The notes beneath the pieces are model-generated. The model did not search any database and was not told where the DNA came from. It saw only the letters and a list, made by a program, of their open reading frames with translations. From Dyadobacter jiangsuensis (GTDB lineage: Bacteria > Bacteroidota > Bacteroidia > Cytophagales > Spirosomataceae): a DNA stretch of 64,000 bases. The translations under genes and the position numbers were made by a program. This document shows positions 41,962 to 52,100 of this stretch, in pieces. Each line of letters begins with the position of its first letter. Positions within the stretch are counted from its first letter, which is position 1. The DNA lies in contig NZ_PYAS01000012.1 of NCBI RefSeq assembly GCF_003014695.1, positions 186,001 through 250,000 of the forward strand, in the 5' to 3' direction.

Positions 41962-43014
41962 ATGACCACGATACAGCAAAAGCAGGACATCCGTAAACTC
42001 AATGTCGACCAGATCAAAACCTGGATGATCGAACACGGGGAGAAGGCTTTCAGGGCAAAACAGATATATGAATGGATCTGGAAAAAATCGGCCCATTCAT
42101 TCGACGAAATGACTAACCTCTCGCTCGCCACGCGCCAGCTGATGAACGAGCATTTCGTGATCCATTCGCTCGACGTTGCCAAAAAACAGCACAGCAACGA
42201 CGGTACGATCAAATCCGCATTCAAGCTTTTTGACGGTAACCTCGTAGAGGGCGTGCTCATACCCGCCGCCGACCGCATGACCGCCTGCGTGAGCAGCCAG
42301 GTAGGGTGCTCGCTTACGTGCAAGTTCTGCGCGACGGGCTACATGGACCGCAAGCGTAACCTCGAAGCCGGGGAAATTTACGACCAGGTGGTAGCGATTG
42401 CACGCCAGGCCGAGAATACCTTCAATGCGCCGCTGACCAACATTGTATATATGGGAATGGGCGAGCCGTTGCTCAACTACGCCAATGTGCTCCAATCGAT
42501 CGAATACATTACTTCGCCGGAAGGGCTCAATATGTCGCCGAAGCGTATTACCGTTTCGACAGCAGGCATTGCGAAGATGATCAAAAAGTTGGCTGACGAC
42601 GAAGTGCGGTTCCGCCTTGCCTTGTCGCTGCATGCTGCCAACGACGAAAAACGGAACCAGATCATGCCGATCAACGAGTCGAACTCGCTGGATAACCTGG
42701 CCGAAGCATTGAACTATTTTTATAAGAAAACCGGCAACCGCATTACTTTCGAGTACATTGTTTTCAATAATTTCAACGACACTTTGCAGGATGCGAAAGA
42801 GCTGTGGGAGTTTTGCAAGCGTGTTCCGGCAAGGGTGAACATCATTGAATATAACCCGATCGCCGAGGCTGATTTCAAAAATACCGAGGCCGACCGTTTG
42901 GATAAATTTGCCGCTTTCCTGGAAGACAGAGGGGTTTCGGTGCACGTGAGAAGGAGCAGAGGAAAGGATATCGATGCGGCATGCGGGCAGCTGGCTAACA
43001 AAGAAACAAACTGA
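41962..43014 (+). CDS. rlmN: 23S rRNA (adenine2503-C2)-methyltransferase (dual-specificity RlmN)
   Basis: A radical SAM enzyme that methylates A2503 of 23S rRNA and A37 of certain tRNAs. The 350-aa protein has the radical-SAM cluster motif CSLTCKFCATG (CxxxCxxC), the family start QIKTWMIEHGEKAFRAKQIY, VYMGMGEPLLNYANV, VSTAGIAKMIKKLADDEVRF, LALSLHAANDEKRNQIMPIN, and the C-terminal catalytic cysteine in DIDAACGQL. A TACCTTTG -7-like element lies at 41904-41911 upstream. It is probably transcribed alone. Confidence 0.97.
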   Translation: MTTIQQKQDIRKLNVDQIKTWMIEHGEKAFRAKQIYEWIWKKSAHSFDEMTNLSLATRQLMNEHFVIHSLDVAKKQHSNDGTIKSAFKLFDGNLVEGVLIPAADRMTACVSSQVGCSLTCKFCATGYMDRKRNLEAGEIYDQVVAIARQAENTFNAPLTNIVYMGMGEPLLNYANVLQSIEYITSPEGLNMSPKRITVSTAGIAKMIKKLADDEVRFRLALSLHAANDEKRNQIMPINESNSLDNLAEALNYFYKKTGNRITFEYIVFNNFNDTLQDAKELWEFCKRVPARVNIIEYNPIAEADFKNTEADRLDKFAAFLEDRGVSVHVRRSRGKDIDAACGQLANKETN

Positions 43015-43043
43015 GATTAACCTGACTTAACAATTTCTTAACA

Positions 43044-43071
43044 TTGGGTCGGCCGTTTATAAGTAGTTTTG
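43044..43071 (+). promoter_or_regulatory. Promoter candidate for the PiT transporter
   Basis: TTG (43044-43046), a 17-nt spacer, and TAGTTTTG (43064-43071) fit the Bacteroidota consensus. The ATG follows 30 bp later. Confidence 0.6.
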
Positions 43072-43101
43072 CGTCAATAATTCAACCTATCAACTTCTTT
43101 T

Positions 43102-44523
43102 ATGTTTGGTCTTGAAACCGACATTTTCATCCTCCTCGCGTTTAGTATTTTAGCGGCCTGCGCATTCGAATTTGTTAATGGTTTTCACGACACTGCTAAC
43201 GCGGTGGCGACGGTGATTTATACCAACTCCCTGAAACCGAATGTGGCGGTAATATGGTCGGGTTTTATGAACTTCTGCGGCGTATTCTTCGGCGGTATTG
43301 CCGTGGCCATGGGGATTGTAAACCTGCTGCCGGTGGAATTGCTGATCGATCAGAATGTCTATCATAGTGCCGCAATGGTGTTCTCGCTGCTTTTCAGCGC
43401 CATTATCTGGAACCTGGGTACCTGGTATTTCGGCTTGCCGAGTTCCAGCTCGCACACGCTCATCGGTTCGATCCTCGGCGTGGGTCTTGCATTTACATTA
43501 ATGCCGGAAAATACACAGGGAACCGGTGTGAACTGGTCGAAAGCACAAGAGCTATTTATGTCGCTCCTGACTTCGCCGATTTTCGGTTTCGCGCTCGCGA
43601 TCATTATTATGTTTATTCTGAGAAGATCGTTGTCCAAGCCGCTCCGTGAGATTGTTTTCAGCGAACCTAAGAAAAACGAAGCGCCGCCGATCTGGATCCG
43701 CGCCATTCTGATCACTACCTGTACATTGGTAAGTTTCTTCCACGGTTCCAACGATGGACAGAAAGGAGTAGGGCTCGTGATGCTCATCCTGATCGGTATC
43801 GTACCTGCGCATTTCGCATTGGATAATTCCAAAGACCCTATCGGAATGAAAACCGACCTCGTTGGTATCGAGCGCGCCGTGAATAGCATCGATTCATCCC
43901 GCCTGTCGATCTCCGACCGCGCGCATTTGTATACGATTAAAGCCGAGCTGACCCATTTGCAGACGCAGATCAACAGCCCGCTGCCTGAGCACCGTCTGCC
44001 GAAAGAGCAGCGTATGGAGGCACGCCGCTCGTTGCTGCTCATAAGCCGTAATATCAAGACGATCCTCGATAACGGGCAGGCGAACCTGAATGCAACCGAC
44101 CTCGCATTCCTGAAAAAACAATCGGGTAGTGAGCATGGTATCAGAAGATACACGGACTATGCCCCGGATTGGGTTATTCTGATGATTTCACTTTCTCTCG
44201 GCCTTGGAACGATGGTAGGCTGGAAGCGGATCGTGGTAACGATCGGTGAAAAAATCGGAAAGCAGCATTTGACTTACGCACAAGGTGCCTCGGCTGAATT
44301 GGTAGCGGCGAGCACGATCGGAGTATCGTCTTACCTGGGGCTTCCGGTAAGTACCACGCACGTACTTTCATCCGGTATTGCGGGTTCTATGGTAGCCAGC
44401 AAAGGGGTGAAAAACCTGCAAGGCGGTACCATCCGTAACATTGTGATTGCGTGGGTTTTGACATTGCCCGTAACCATGCTGCTGGCCGGAACGCTGTACG
44501 CATTTTTCCGCTGGATCTTGTAA
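43102..44523 (+). CDS. Inorganic phosphate transporter, PiT family
   Basis: A low-affinity inner-membrane phosphate (metal-phosphate):H+ symporter of 473 aa. Both duplicated PiT signatures are present: FVNGFHDTANAVATVIYTNS near the N-terminus and SFFHGSNDGQKGVGLVMLIL in the middle. About ten to twelve helices flank a soluble insertion (residues ~255-345, ERAVNSIDSSRLSISDRAHL onward). The second-half pore motif is ASTIGVSSYLGLPVSTTHVL. A terminator follows. Phosphate freed by the phytase encoded at 25.2 kb could enter this way, though the genes are not linked. Confidence 0.95.
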   Translation: MFGLETDIFILLAFSILAACAFEFVNGFHDTANAVATVIYTNSLKPNVAVIWSGFMNFCGVFFGGIAVAMGIVNLLPVELLIDQNVYHSAAMVFSLLFSAIIWNLGTWYFGLPSSSSHTLIGSILGVGLAFTLMPENTQGTGVNWSKAQELFMSLLTSPIFGFALAIIIMFILRRSLSKPLREIVFSEPKKNEAPPIWIRAILITTCTLVSFFHGSNDGQKGVGLVMLILIGIVPAHFALDNSKDPIGMKTDLVGIERAVNSIDSSRLSISDRAHLYTIKAELTHLQTQINSPLPEHRLPKEQRMEARRSLLLISRNIKTILDNGQANLNATDLAFLKKQSGSEHGIRRYTDYAPDWVILMISLSLGLGTMVGWKRIVVTIGEKIGKQHLTYAQGASAELVAASTIGVSSYLGLPVSTTHVLSSGIAGSMVASKGVKNLQGGTIRNIVIAWVLTLPVTMLLAGTLYAFFRWIL

Positions 44524-44550
44524 GGCTATCATTCATAGACGCATCAAAAA

Positions 44551-44583
44551 GCCGTCGGGACCGTTCCCGGCGGCTTTTGTTTT
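44551..44583 (+). terminator. Rho-independent terminator
   Basis: GCCGTCGGGA (44551-44560) pairs with TCCCGGCGGC (44565-44574) with one G-T pair, around CCGT. A TTTTGTTTT tract follows. Confidence 0.88.
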
Positions 44584-44604
44584 AGCGCGGCTGCCGCACT
44601 TTCT

Positions 44605-44636
44605 TTGCTTTTGATTGGTTTAATATCGTAAATTCG
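44605..44636 (+). promoter_or_regulatory. Promoter candidate for nadAB
   Basis: TTG (44605-44607), a 21-nt spacer, and TAAATTCG (44629-44636) approximate TTG / TAnnTTYG. The nadA ATG lies 43 bp downstream. Confidence 0.45.
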
Positions 44637-44678
44637 GCATGGATTTTAGTATTAAATAAAAGCCAATTATTCACCATA

Positions 44679-45674
44679 ATGACTACAATTGAAGCGCAGG
44701 TTAACCGCTACGGTTATGTGACGGAGGCGATCGCGGAAGATATCGATCTGGTGGCGGAGATCAACCGCCTGAAAAAAGAAAAGAATGCGGTCATTCTCGC
44801 GCATTATTACGTGGATGGGGAAATTCAGGACCTGGCCGACTATATCGGCGATAGTCTTGGCCTTTCACAGCAGGCAGCCGCTACCGATGCCGACATGATC
44901 GTTTTCTGCGGCGTGCACTTCATGGGCGAAACGGCCAAGATCCTCAGCCCAAATAAAAAGGTAGTGATTCCCGACCTGAACGCAGGCTGCTCGCTGGCGG
45001 ATTCGGCTCCGGCCGATAAGTTTGCTGCATTCAAAGCGCAGTATCCCGATCATATCGTGATCAGCTATATTAACTGCTCGGCGGAGATCAAGGCGCTGAC
45101 CGACATCGTTTGTACTTCGTCGAATGCGTTGCAGATCGTGGAAAGCCTGCCGAAAGATCAGAAGATTATCTTCGCACCGGATGCGAACCTGGGCCGCTAT
45201 GTGGCCCACAAGACCGGGCGTGATATGGTGCTTTGGGATGGTGCCTGCATTGTACACATCGATATTTCAAGAGAGAAACTGGCCCAGCTTCGCGCGGAAA
45301 ACCCGGATGCATTGCTGATCGCTCACCCGGAATGCAAAGAGGATATTCTTAAACAAGCTGATTTCGTGAGCTCGACGACCGGACTTTTGAAATTTGTGAA
45401 GGAATCGAGCCATGACAAGTTTATCGTCGCTACCGAGGCCGGCATTTTGCATAAAATGAAACAGTCGGTGCCAGACAAGAAGCTGATCCCGGCTCCGGGC
45501 TCCGACAATAATACCTGTGCTTGCTCCGAATGCCCTTATATGAAAATGAATACCCTCGAAAAGGTCTATAATGCGCTCTTGTACGAGCAGCCGGAGATCT
45601 TTGTACCCGAGGACATGCGCCTGAAAGCTTATGATTCCGTAGCACGCATGCTGGAACTGAGCAAAGGCATCTGA
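44679..45674 (+). CDS. nadA: Quinolinate synthase
   Basis: This enzyme condenses iminoaspartate with dihydroxyacetone phosphate to quinolinate, the second step of de novo NAD synthesis, using a [4Fe-4S] cluster. The 331-aa protein has AHYYVDGEIQDLADYIGDSL near residue 41, the cluster cysteines C104 (NAGCSLADS) and C190 (WDGAC), and a C-terminal group C280/C282/C285 (TCACSECPYM) that supplies the third ligand. VFCGVHFMGETAKIL (residues 75-89) is a further family motif. The nadB gene follows after 30 bp, so the two consecutive enzymes are co-expressed. Confidence 0.97.
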   Translation: MTTIEAQVNRYGYVTEAIAEDIDLVAEINRLKKEKNAVILAHYYVDGEIQDLADYIGDSLGLSQQAAATDADMIVFCGVHFMGETAKILSPNKKVVIPDLNAGCSLADSAPADKFAAFKAQYPDHIVISYINCSAEIKALTDIVCTSSNALQIVESLPKDQKIIFAPDANLGRYVAHKTGRDMVLWDGACIVHIDISREKLAQLRAENPDALLIAHPECKEDILKQADFVSSTTGLLKFVKESSHDKFIVATEAGILHKMKQSVPDKKLIPAPGSDNNTCACSECPYMKMNTLEKVYNALLYEQPEIFVPEDMRLKAYDSVARMLELSKGI

Positions 45675-45704
45675 CACCCGATATAAAACCCTATTCCTGA
45701 AATT

Positions 45705-47285
45705 ATGCCCCAATTTGATTTTCTGATTATCGGTTCGGGAATTGCCGGACTTAGCTATGCAGCCAAATTAGCCCGCCATTTCGATGAATTGAAACAGGAA
45801 GTATCCATCGCCGTGATCACCAAGGTCCAGGCCGATGAAACCAACACCAAATATGCCCAGGGAGGCATTGCGGTAGTCTGGGCGGAGTCCGATTCGTTTG
45901 AAAAGCATATTCAGGACACGATGGATGCGGGGGATGAGGTCAATAAAAGGAATATTGTTGAAATCGTTGTGCGTGAAGCGCCGGAGCGCATCCAGGAGCT
46001 GATCGACTATGGTACCCGTTTTGATAAGGAAAAGGGGGGTGAATATGATTTAGCCAAAGAGGGCGGGCATTCCGATCACCGGATTCTGCATTTCAAAGAC
46101 ATTACTGGAGCGGAAATTGAGCGGGCATTACTTGAAGAGGTGAACCGGCATAAAAGCATTCAGATTTTTACGCATTATTACGCGGTCGAACTGATCACCC
46201 AGCACCATTTGGGCGAAACGGTGTACCGCTACCGGGAGGATATCAAATGCTTCGGCGCATACGTGCTGAACCGCCAGACGGGTGAAGTGGAGAAGTTTCT
46301 GGCTAAAACGACGCTGCTCGCAACCGGCGGCATCGGTAATATTTACCAAAGCACTACCAACCCGACAATCGCAACTGGTGACGGCATTGCGATGGCTTAC
46401 CGCGCGAAGGGTATTTGCGATAATATGGAATTCATCCAATTCCATCCCACAAGCTTTTACCAGCCGGGCCAGAAGCCGTCATTCCTGATTTCAGAGGCAG
46501 TTCGCGGTTTTGGAGGTATATTAAAAAGAGCGGATGGCAGCACATTCATGGAAAACTATGACAGCCGCCTCTCGCTTGCACCCCGCGACATCGTAGCCCG
46601 TGCTATTGACTCCGAAATGAAGAAAAACGGGGTCGATCACGTGTATCTCGACGTCCGCCATTGCGACTATGAAAAGTTTGTAGAGCATTTCCCGAACATC
46701 ACCGAATACTGTCTGCAACAGGGTGTGGATGTGCGGAAGGATATGATTCCCGTCGTGCCGGCGCAGCATTATATGTGCGGGGGGGTGCGCGTGAATGAGT
46801 GGGGCAAGACCAACATCGAATTTCTGTACGCGGTAGGGGAGTGCTCCTGCACGGGATTACATGGCTCCAACCGCCTCGCTTCCAATTCCCTGCTCGAAGC
46901 CGTTGTTTTCGGGCATCGCGCCTTCGAAAGCACCATCGAGCATTTCGAAAATGCAGTCACACCTGTTAACATTCCTGAATGGGACGACTCTGGTACCACG
47001 CATCCGGAAGAGCAGGTTTTGGTGACTGAAATGACCCGCGAGTTGAATAGTATCATGTCCAACTACGTCGGTATCGTACGTACCGACCGCCGTTTGAAGC
47101 GTGCCTATGATCGCCTGGAACTTCTGCACCAGGAACACGAGGAACTGTACCGCGAATCAAAAGTGTCGGTGGCGATATGTGAGCTGCGGAATATGATCTC
47201 GGTTTCGTACCTGATCATTAAAATGGCAATGGCCCGACGCGAGAACATCGGGCTGCATTACAATGCCGATCATGTGCATGCTTAG
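45705..47285 (+). CDS. nadB: L-aspartate oxidase
   Basis: A FAD enzyme oxidising L-aspartate to iminoaspartate for quinolinate synthase, 526 aa. Motifs are IIGSGIAGLSYAAKLARHFD (FAD), TKYAQGGIAVVWAESDSFEK, EGGHSDHRILHFKDITGAEI with active-site residues, EFIQFHPTSFYQ, LAPRDIVARAIDSEMKK, HYMCGGVRVNEWGKTNIEFL and GLHGSNRLASNSLLEAVVFG. It forms an operon with nadA; nadC is not in the window. Its stop overlaps the end of a convergent haloperoxidase-like gene by 4 nt. Confidence 0.97.
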   Translation: MPQFDFLIIGSGIAGLSYAAKLARHFDELKQEVSIAVITKVQADETNTKYAQGGIAVVWAESDSFEKHIQDTMDAGDEVNKRNIVEIVVREAPERIQELIDYGTRFDKEKGGEYDLAKEGGHSDHRILHFKDITGAEIERALLEEVNRHKSIQIFTHYYAVELITQHHLGETVYRYREDIKCFGAYVLNRQTGEVEKFLAKTTLLATGGIGNIYQSTTNPTIATGDGIAMAYRAKGICDNMEFIQFHPTSFYQPGQKPSFLISEAVRGFGGILKRADGSTFMENYDSRLSLAPRDIVARAIDSEMKKNGVDHVYLDVRHCDYEKFVEHFPNITEYCLQQGVDVRKDMIPVVPAQHYMCGGVRVNEWGKTNIEFLYAVGECSCTGLHGSNRLASNSLLEAVVFGHRAFESTIEHFENAVTPVNIPEWDDSGTTHPEEQVLVTEMTRELNSIMSNYVGIVRTDRRLKRAYDRLELLHQEHEELYRESKVSVAICELRNMISVSYLIIKMAMARRENIGLHYNADHVHA

Positions 47286-48640
47286 CGCTTAGAGCTTTGT
47301 GCGAGCATATTCCGGCTACGGCGTGTTACGGCTCTTTGCCATACGTTTTCCCCTACTTTCTGGCCCAGGTGCGTCCCTTCTTCCACGCCGTCGCGGTAGT
47401 GGATACCGCCGTAAACCCGGCTGATGGACGCATCCCAATAGGCTTCTTCAAACGATTTGAAGGATTTGATGCCGTGCCCGTATTTTTTCTCCGTGGTATC
47501 CGTGAATGCCACATTACTTCCGATGAGGTGGGTGAGTACTGTCCCGCAGGCTGCTGAAATGGAGCTGTGACCGCTCACGTATTCGGGGAATGCGGGCGTT
47601 TCAAGGAATGGCCGCCAGTTAGGGTCCCAGTTGGCGTTGATCACCGTTTCGGGACGGATACGAACCGTGCGGTATTTCTCATCCCAGCAGGCAATGAATG
47701 CGTCGTAAATAGAGAGCGCTCCCAGCGTATATGCTTCTACCGATTGCATCAGGTCCAGCTTTTTGTCCGTAGCAACGGTTCGCACGATCGCCATCCAGTG
47801 GCCGGCTGGCGTCATTTTTTTATTGGCAAACATGGCGTGTCCCACCACGTTGGTCACAAATGCGTTATCATCCCAGAAATAGGCCGTCGCTTTCTGCTCT
47901 TCGGTGAGGTTGTTGCCGGTGTTGTAAACTTCCATCGCGAGCTGCATGAACTTGCTGTTTTTGGCAAGGTCGTAAGCTGCCGGCGGCGGACAGCGGAACT
48001 GGGTCACTGAGTCGAGCGCGAACGTTCTGACGGTGTTCCACATGGGCTCGCAAGCGTCGGCATATGCAGGCGGCGTAGGTACCCACGTGCCGGGTTTATT
48101 GGTTACCGTATAGCGATATCCGCGTATCTCTTTATAATGGTCTTTGGCCGAATATGCCAGTACCGCTTTCGCTACCGTATCACCGTATGCGATGGAGCGT
48201 TCATATACGTCTTCGGGAATGCCCATTTCCTGGAATTTCTTGAAAAGCCCCTTTTCATAGTCATCCCACATATTGCCCGAGAAGGTGAGTGTCCTGCCGA
48301 CGACCGTAAACGCCTTGATGCTCGCAAGGGGAAAGCAATAGGCGAGCGTGGTATCCGGCCTTGGCGGTGTTTTGAATTTAACTAGCTGGTTACCAAGTGA
48401 TTGGTATTCCTTGTTGCCGGGCGAAAGTGCCTCGTAGGCTGCAAGAAACGAATAGCCATATATGCGGCTGGCGACTGGCGGCTTAAATATGTCGTGAATG
48501 ATCACGTCCGTAAGATGCGTCGCGGTCTCATGGAAAAGCTGGGGATCGGCTGCTTTCGCATTGTACTCGTTGGGCGAAGACTCTTTTTTACACCCATATA
48601 AGAAGCAAACAAGCAGGAGGGAGAGTAAAGGAAACTTCAT
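47282..48640 (-). CDS. Vanadium-haloperoxidase/PAP2-like lipoprotein (paralogue 1)
   Basis: A 452-aa lipoprotein (lipobox FLYGC, then KKESS) of the vanadium-dependent haloperoxidase/phosphatidic acid phosphatase fold. Vanadate- or phosphate-site motifs are visible: KYRTVRIRPETVIN (Lys and Arg), PEYVSGHSSISAACG (SGHS, where classic proteins have PSGH) and ISRVYGGIHYRDGVEEG (Arg and His). An early segment HDIFKPPVASRIYGYSFLAA is shared with the paralogue at 57718. It could be a haloperoxidase or a phosphatase; sequence alone cannot decide. It is divergent from the SusC gene at 49150. Confidence 0.85.
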   Translation of the reverse strand: MKFPLLSLLLVCFLYGCKKESSPNEYNAKAADPQLFHETATHLTDVIIHDIFKPPVASRIYGYSFLAAYEALSPGNKEYQSLGNQLVKFKTPPRPDTTLAYCFPLASIKAFTVVGRTLTFSGNMWDDYEKGLFKKFQEMGIPEDVYERSIAYGDTVAKAVLAYSAKDHYKEIRGYRYTVTNKPGTWVPTPPAYADACEPMWNTVRTFALDSVTQFRCPPPAAYDLAKNSKFMQLAMEVYNTGNNLTEEQKATAYFWDDNAFVTNVVGHAMFANKKMTPAGHWMAIVRTVATDKKLDLMQSVEAYTLGALSIYDAFIACWDEKYRTVRIRPETVINANWDPNWRPFLETPAFPEYVSGHSSISAACGTVLTHLIGSNVAFTDTTEKKYGHGIKSFKSFEEAYWDASISRVYGGIHYRDGVEEGTHLGQKVGENVWQRAVTRRSRNMLAQSSKR

Positions 48641-49149
48641 TCGATTTTGATGGGAAATTTGTAACTGGAAACGTCTACGAATATAGCAAGAAATGAGAAT
48701 TTGGCGATAATAATGTACAAAAGAGTGATTTATTGTAACTTATATATCACTAATTCATAAAAATTGTTCGATTGATGCTAATATTTATTGTTATTTTTTA
48801 AGAATGCATATTCATTAATCGGGAAACCTTTTTTTTGTTAAAAAATTGATATCTTTTTGTACAATCAAACGAGTATATAAAATCTGATGGTACTTCTTCT
48901 ACAAACAACAGGAGTATCCATATAAGATTGTGTATGATATACACTGTTTGATATCCTGAACTCTGTTCGATGAAAGTACTCACCCTTATCACTAAAATTG
49001 CTGTATGTAAAAAATTTTCCTGTCTACACTTTTTCTGACTCGCTACGGCAGATTTTCGGAATGGAAATCACCGTCTGACGCTACGTTCCGTGCTTATACG
49101 GTTAAGCAAACATTCTTACTACAACATTTTTTAATCTAACTATTAATCT
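48641..49149. other. AT-rich 509-bp intergenic region before susC
   Basis: This is non-coding DNA clearly richer in A and T than its surroundings, between the divergent haloperoxidase-like and susC genes. It has many T-runs and ATAT tracts but no exact TTG/TAnnTTTG pair that I can find. A 22-codon ORF at 48971 and a 64-codon minus ORF look like chance. It probably holds both promoters and a long susC leader. Confidence 0.5.
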
Positions 49150-52100
49150 ATGAGATTTTCTACTGGATGGACGCCTCGTGCTGTATCACGAAGTGTTTTT
49201 TCTCTTTGTCTGGCCCTGGTGACGGTCATGGGTGCATTCGCCCAGAATACCATCAAGGGTAAGATCAAAGATGAACAGGGACAGCCGCTGCCTGGTGTGA
49301 GCGTTGTCGTGAAGGGAACCACCGCGGGTACAGTGACCGACAATGAAGGGCTTTACACCGTGAATGCCGAGAAAAACGGCACGCTCGTGTTCTCATTCAT
49401 CGGTTACCTCACGCAGGAGATCCCCGTAGGCGGCAAAAGCATTCTCGATGTGATCCTGCTGGCTGATACAAAAGCACTGGAAGAAGTAGTCGTGGTAGGT
49501 TATGGTACCGCCAAAAAGGCGACCCTTACCGGCTCGGTTACTGCTGTAAAAGGTGCAGAACTTCAGAAAGCACCTGCTGCCAACTTATCCAACACGCTGG
49601 GCGGTCGTTTGCCCGGTATTTCCGCGGTACAATCCAGCGGTGAGCCTGGTTATGACGGCTCCGCGATCCGTATCCGTGGTACCAACTCATTGGGTAACAG
49701 CAACGCACTGATCGTTGTGGACGGTGTTCCTAACCGTTCCGGTGGTCTCGACCGTATCAACCCTGCCGACATCGAAAGTATTTCAGTACTGAAAGATGCG
49801 GCTGCGGCTATTTATGGTTCGCGTGCAGGTAACGGGGTTATCCTGATTACCACCAAACGCGGTAAATCGGGTAAGCCACAACTTTCTTATGACATGAACC
49901 TGGGTGTGTCGCAGCCTACGCGTACGCCTGAAATGTCGAATGCAGCTGAATACGCAACAATCCGTAACGAATTGCAGATCTATGATAACCTGCCCGTAGG
50001 ACAGTGGCAAGGTGCATTGCAAGGTTTCAACACCAACGGATCTTATACCAGAACTGACAACGGAAACGTGGTCAATGCTGTGTTTACACCGGACGATATG
50101 AAGAAATTCCGTGACGGTTCTGATCCTTTCCTGCACCCGAATACAGACTGGTATGGTTCGGTAATTCGTAAATGGGCTCCACAGCAGCGCCATAACCTGC
50201 AATTGACAGGTGGTAGCGAGAATGTGAAATACCTTGCTTCGATCGGCCACATCAATCAGGATGGTTACTACGTGAATTCAGCGACCGGTTACAAGCAATA
50301 TGATATGCGTATCAACCTCGATACGAAAATCAATAAGTATGTTACCGCAAACTTGGGCCTTACGCTTCGCGAAGAGTTCCGCCACTTCCCAAGCGGTGGT
50401 AACAGCGCTGGTGCTATTTTCCGGATGTTGATGCGTGGTAAGCCTACCGAAATCGCAATCTGGCCGGACGGACGTCCAGGTCCCGATATCGAAAACGGTC
50501 AGAACCCGGCGGTTATCACCACCAACACAACAGGTTATAACAACGACAAGAGAGATTATATCCAAACCAACGGTGGTCTGGAAATCCTGATTCCGGGCGT
50601 TCCGGGATTGAAAGTCAACGCGATGGCTGCGATCGATAAGCAAATGCGTCGTCAGAAAAACTTTGAAACTCCCTGGACGCTATATTTCTGGGACAAAAAG
50701 ACTTACGAAGCAGATGGCAAAACGCCATTCCTGACTGGAACTGTGCGTTCGACGTTCAAAGACCCGCGTTTGAGAGAAAGCTCCTCACAAGAATTATCCA
50801 TTCAGCTGACTGGCCAGGTATCTTACGAAAAATCAATTGACGGCCATAACTTCAACGTAATGGCAGGTATGCAGCGTGAGAAAGTAGACGGAGATGGTTT
50901 CTATGCGTTCCGTCGCTACTTTATTTCGCCTGTTGTTGATCAGTTGTTCGCTGGTGGGACTGCCGAGCAGGACATTAGCAACTTCGACCTTTTCAAAAGA
51001 GCCCGTTTCAGTTACTATGGCCGTGCCGGTTACAACTACAAGGAGAAATACCTCGCAGAATTTCTGTGGCGTAAGGATTACTCATGGGTATTCCCTCCGG
51101 AAGGCCGCTCCGGATTCTTCCCTGGGGTATCTGCCGGATGGCGTATTTCGGAAGAAGGCTTCTGGAAAAACAACATTTCGCGCTACGTGAACAACGTGAA
51201 ACTGCGCGGTTCATGGGGACAAATGGGTGCTGAACCTTACTTCCTTGGAACTGAGACTTTGGCAGAATATCAATATCTTTCTACCATGGGCTTTGGTAGC
51301 TATATTATCGGTGACCAGGTTTCCAAAACATTGCTTGAAAGCCGTGTTGCTAACCCGACCTTCACATGGGAAGTTGCAAATAACTCGAACATTGGTATCG
51401 AGGGTACATTGTTTAACGACAAGCTAGCATTTGAATTCGATTACTTCGTGAACAATCGTTCGAAGATCCTGATTCCAAAAACAGGTTCTACACCATCATC
51501 GGCGGGTATCGACGGCAAGCTTCCTCCCCAAAACCTGGGTAAACTGCAAAACAAAGGATGGGAGTTCAAGCTGAGCTACGACGGCAATGCAGGCGACTTC
51601 ACTTACTCTGTGAGTGTGAATGGTGGTTATGCCAAAAACAAAATCAAGTACTGGGATGAAGTTCCGGGAGCTCCTTCTTATCAGCGCTCAACCGGCATGC
51701 CTTACGGATCATTCCTGGTATACCAATTCGATGGTGTGTTCAAGAGCCAAGAGGAAATCGACGCTAAAACGCTCGATTACGGCCCTATCACAGGTAACCT
51801 GCGCCCAGGCGACATGAAGTTCAAAGATGTGAACGGCGACGGCAAAATCAGTGCTGACGACCGTATCCGTACCGAGAAAGTATCTCGTCCATGGTTCACA
51901 GGCGGTGCTTCGATCAACCTCGGTTACAAACAATTCGATTTGGCGATGTTGTTCCAGGGAGCACTGGGAGGTCTTCAGATCGTAGGTCTGACAGAATCGG
52001 GTGATATCGGTAACTACCTGAAATATGACTTCGACCACCGTTGGACAATCGATAACCCAACCGACAAATACCCACGTTTGACCAACCGTAACAACCGTTA

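Noticed and set aside
48798..48992. 64-codon minus frame in the AT-rich gap
   Set aside because: AT-rich low-complexity product, no start context or conserved feature, lies in a likely promoter region.
48971..49039. 22-codon ORF upstream of susC as a leader peptide
   Set aside because: Composition (KKFSCLHFF) fits chance, and no attenuator structure could be recognised around it.
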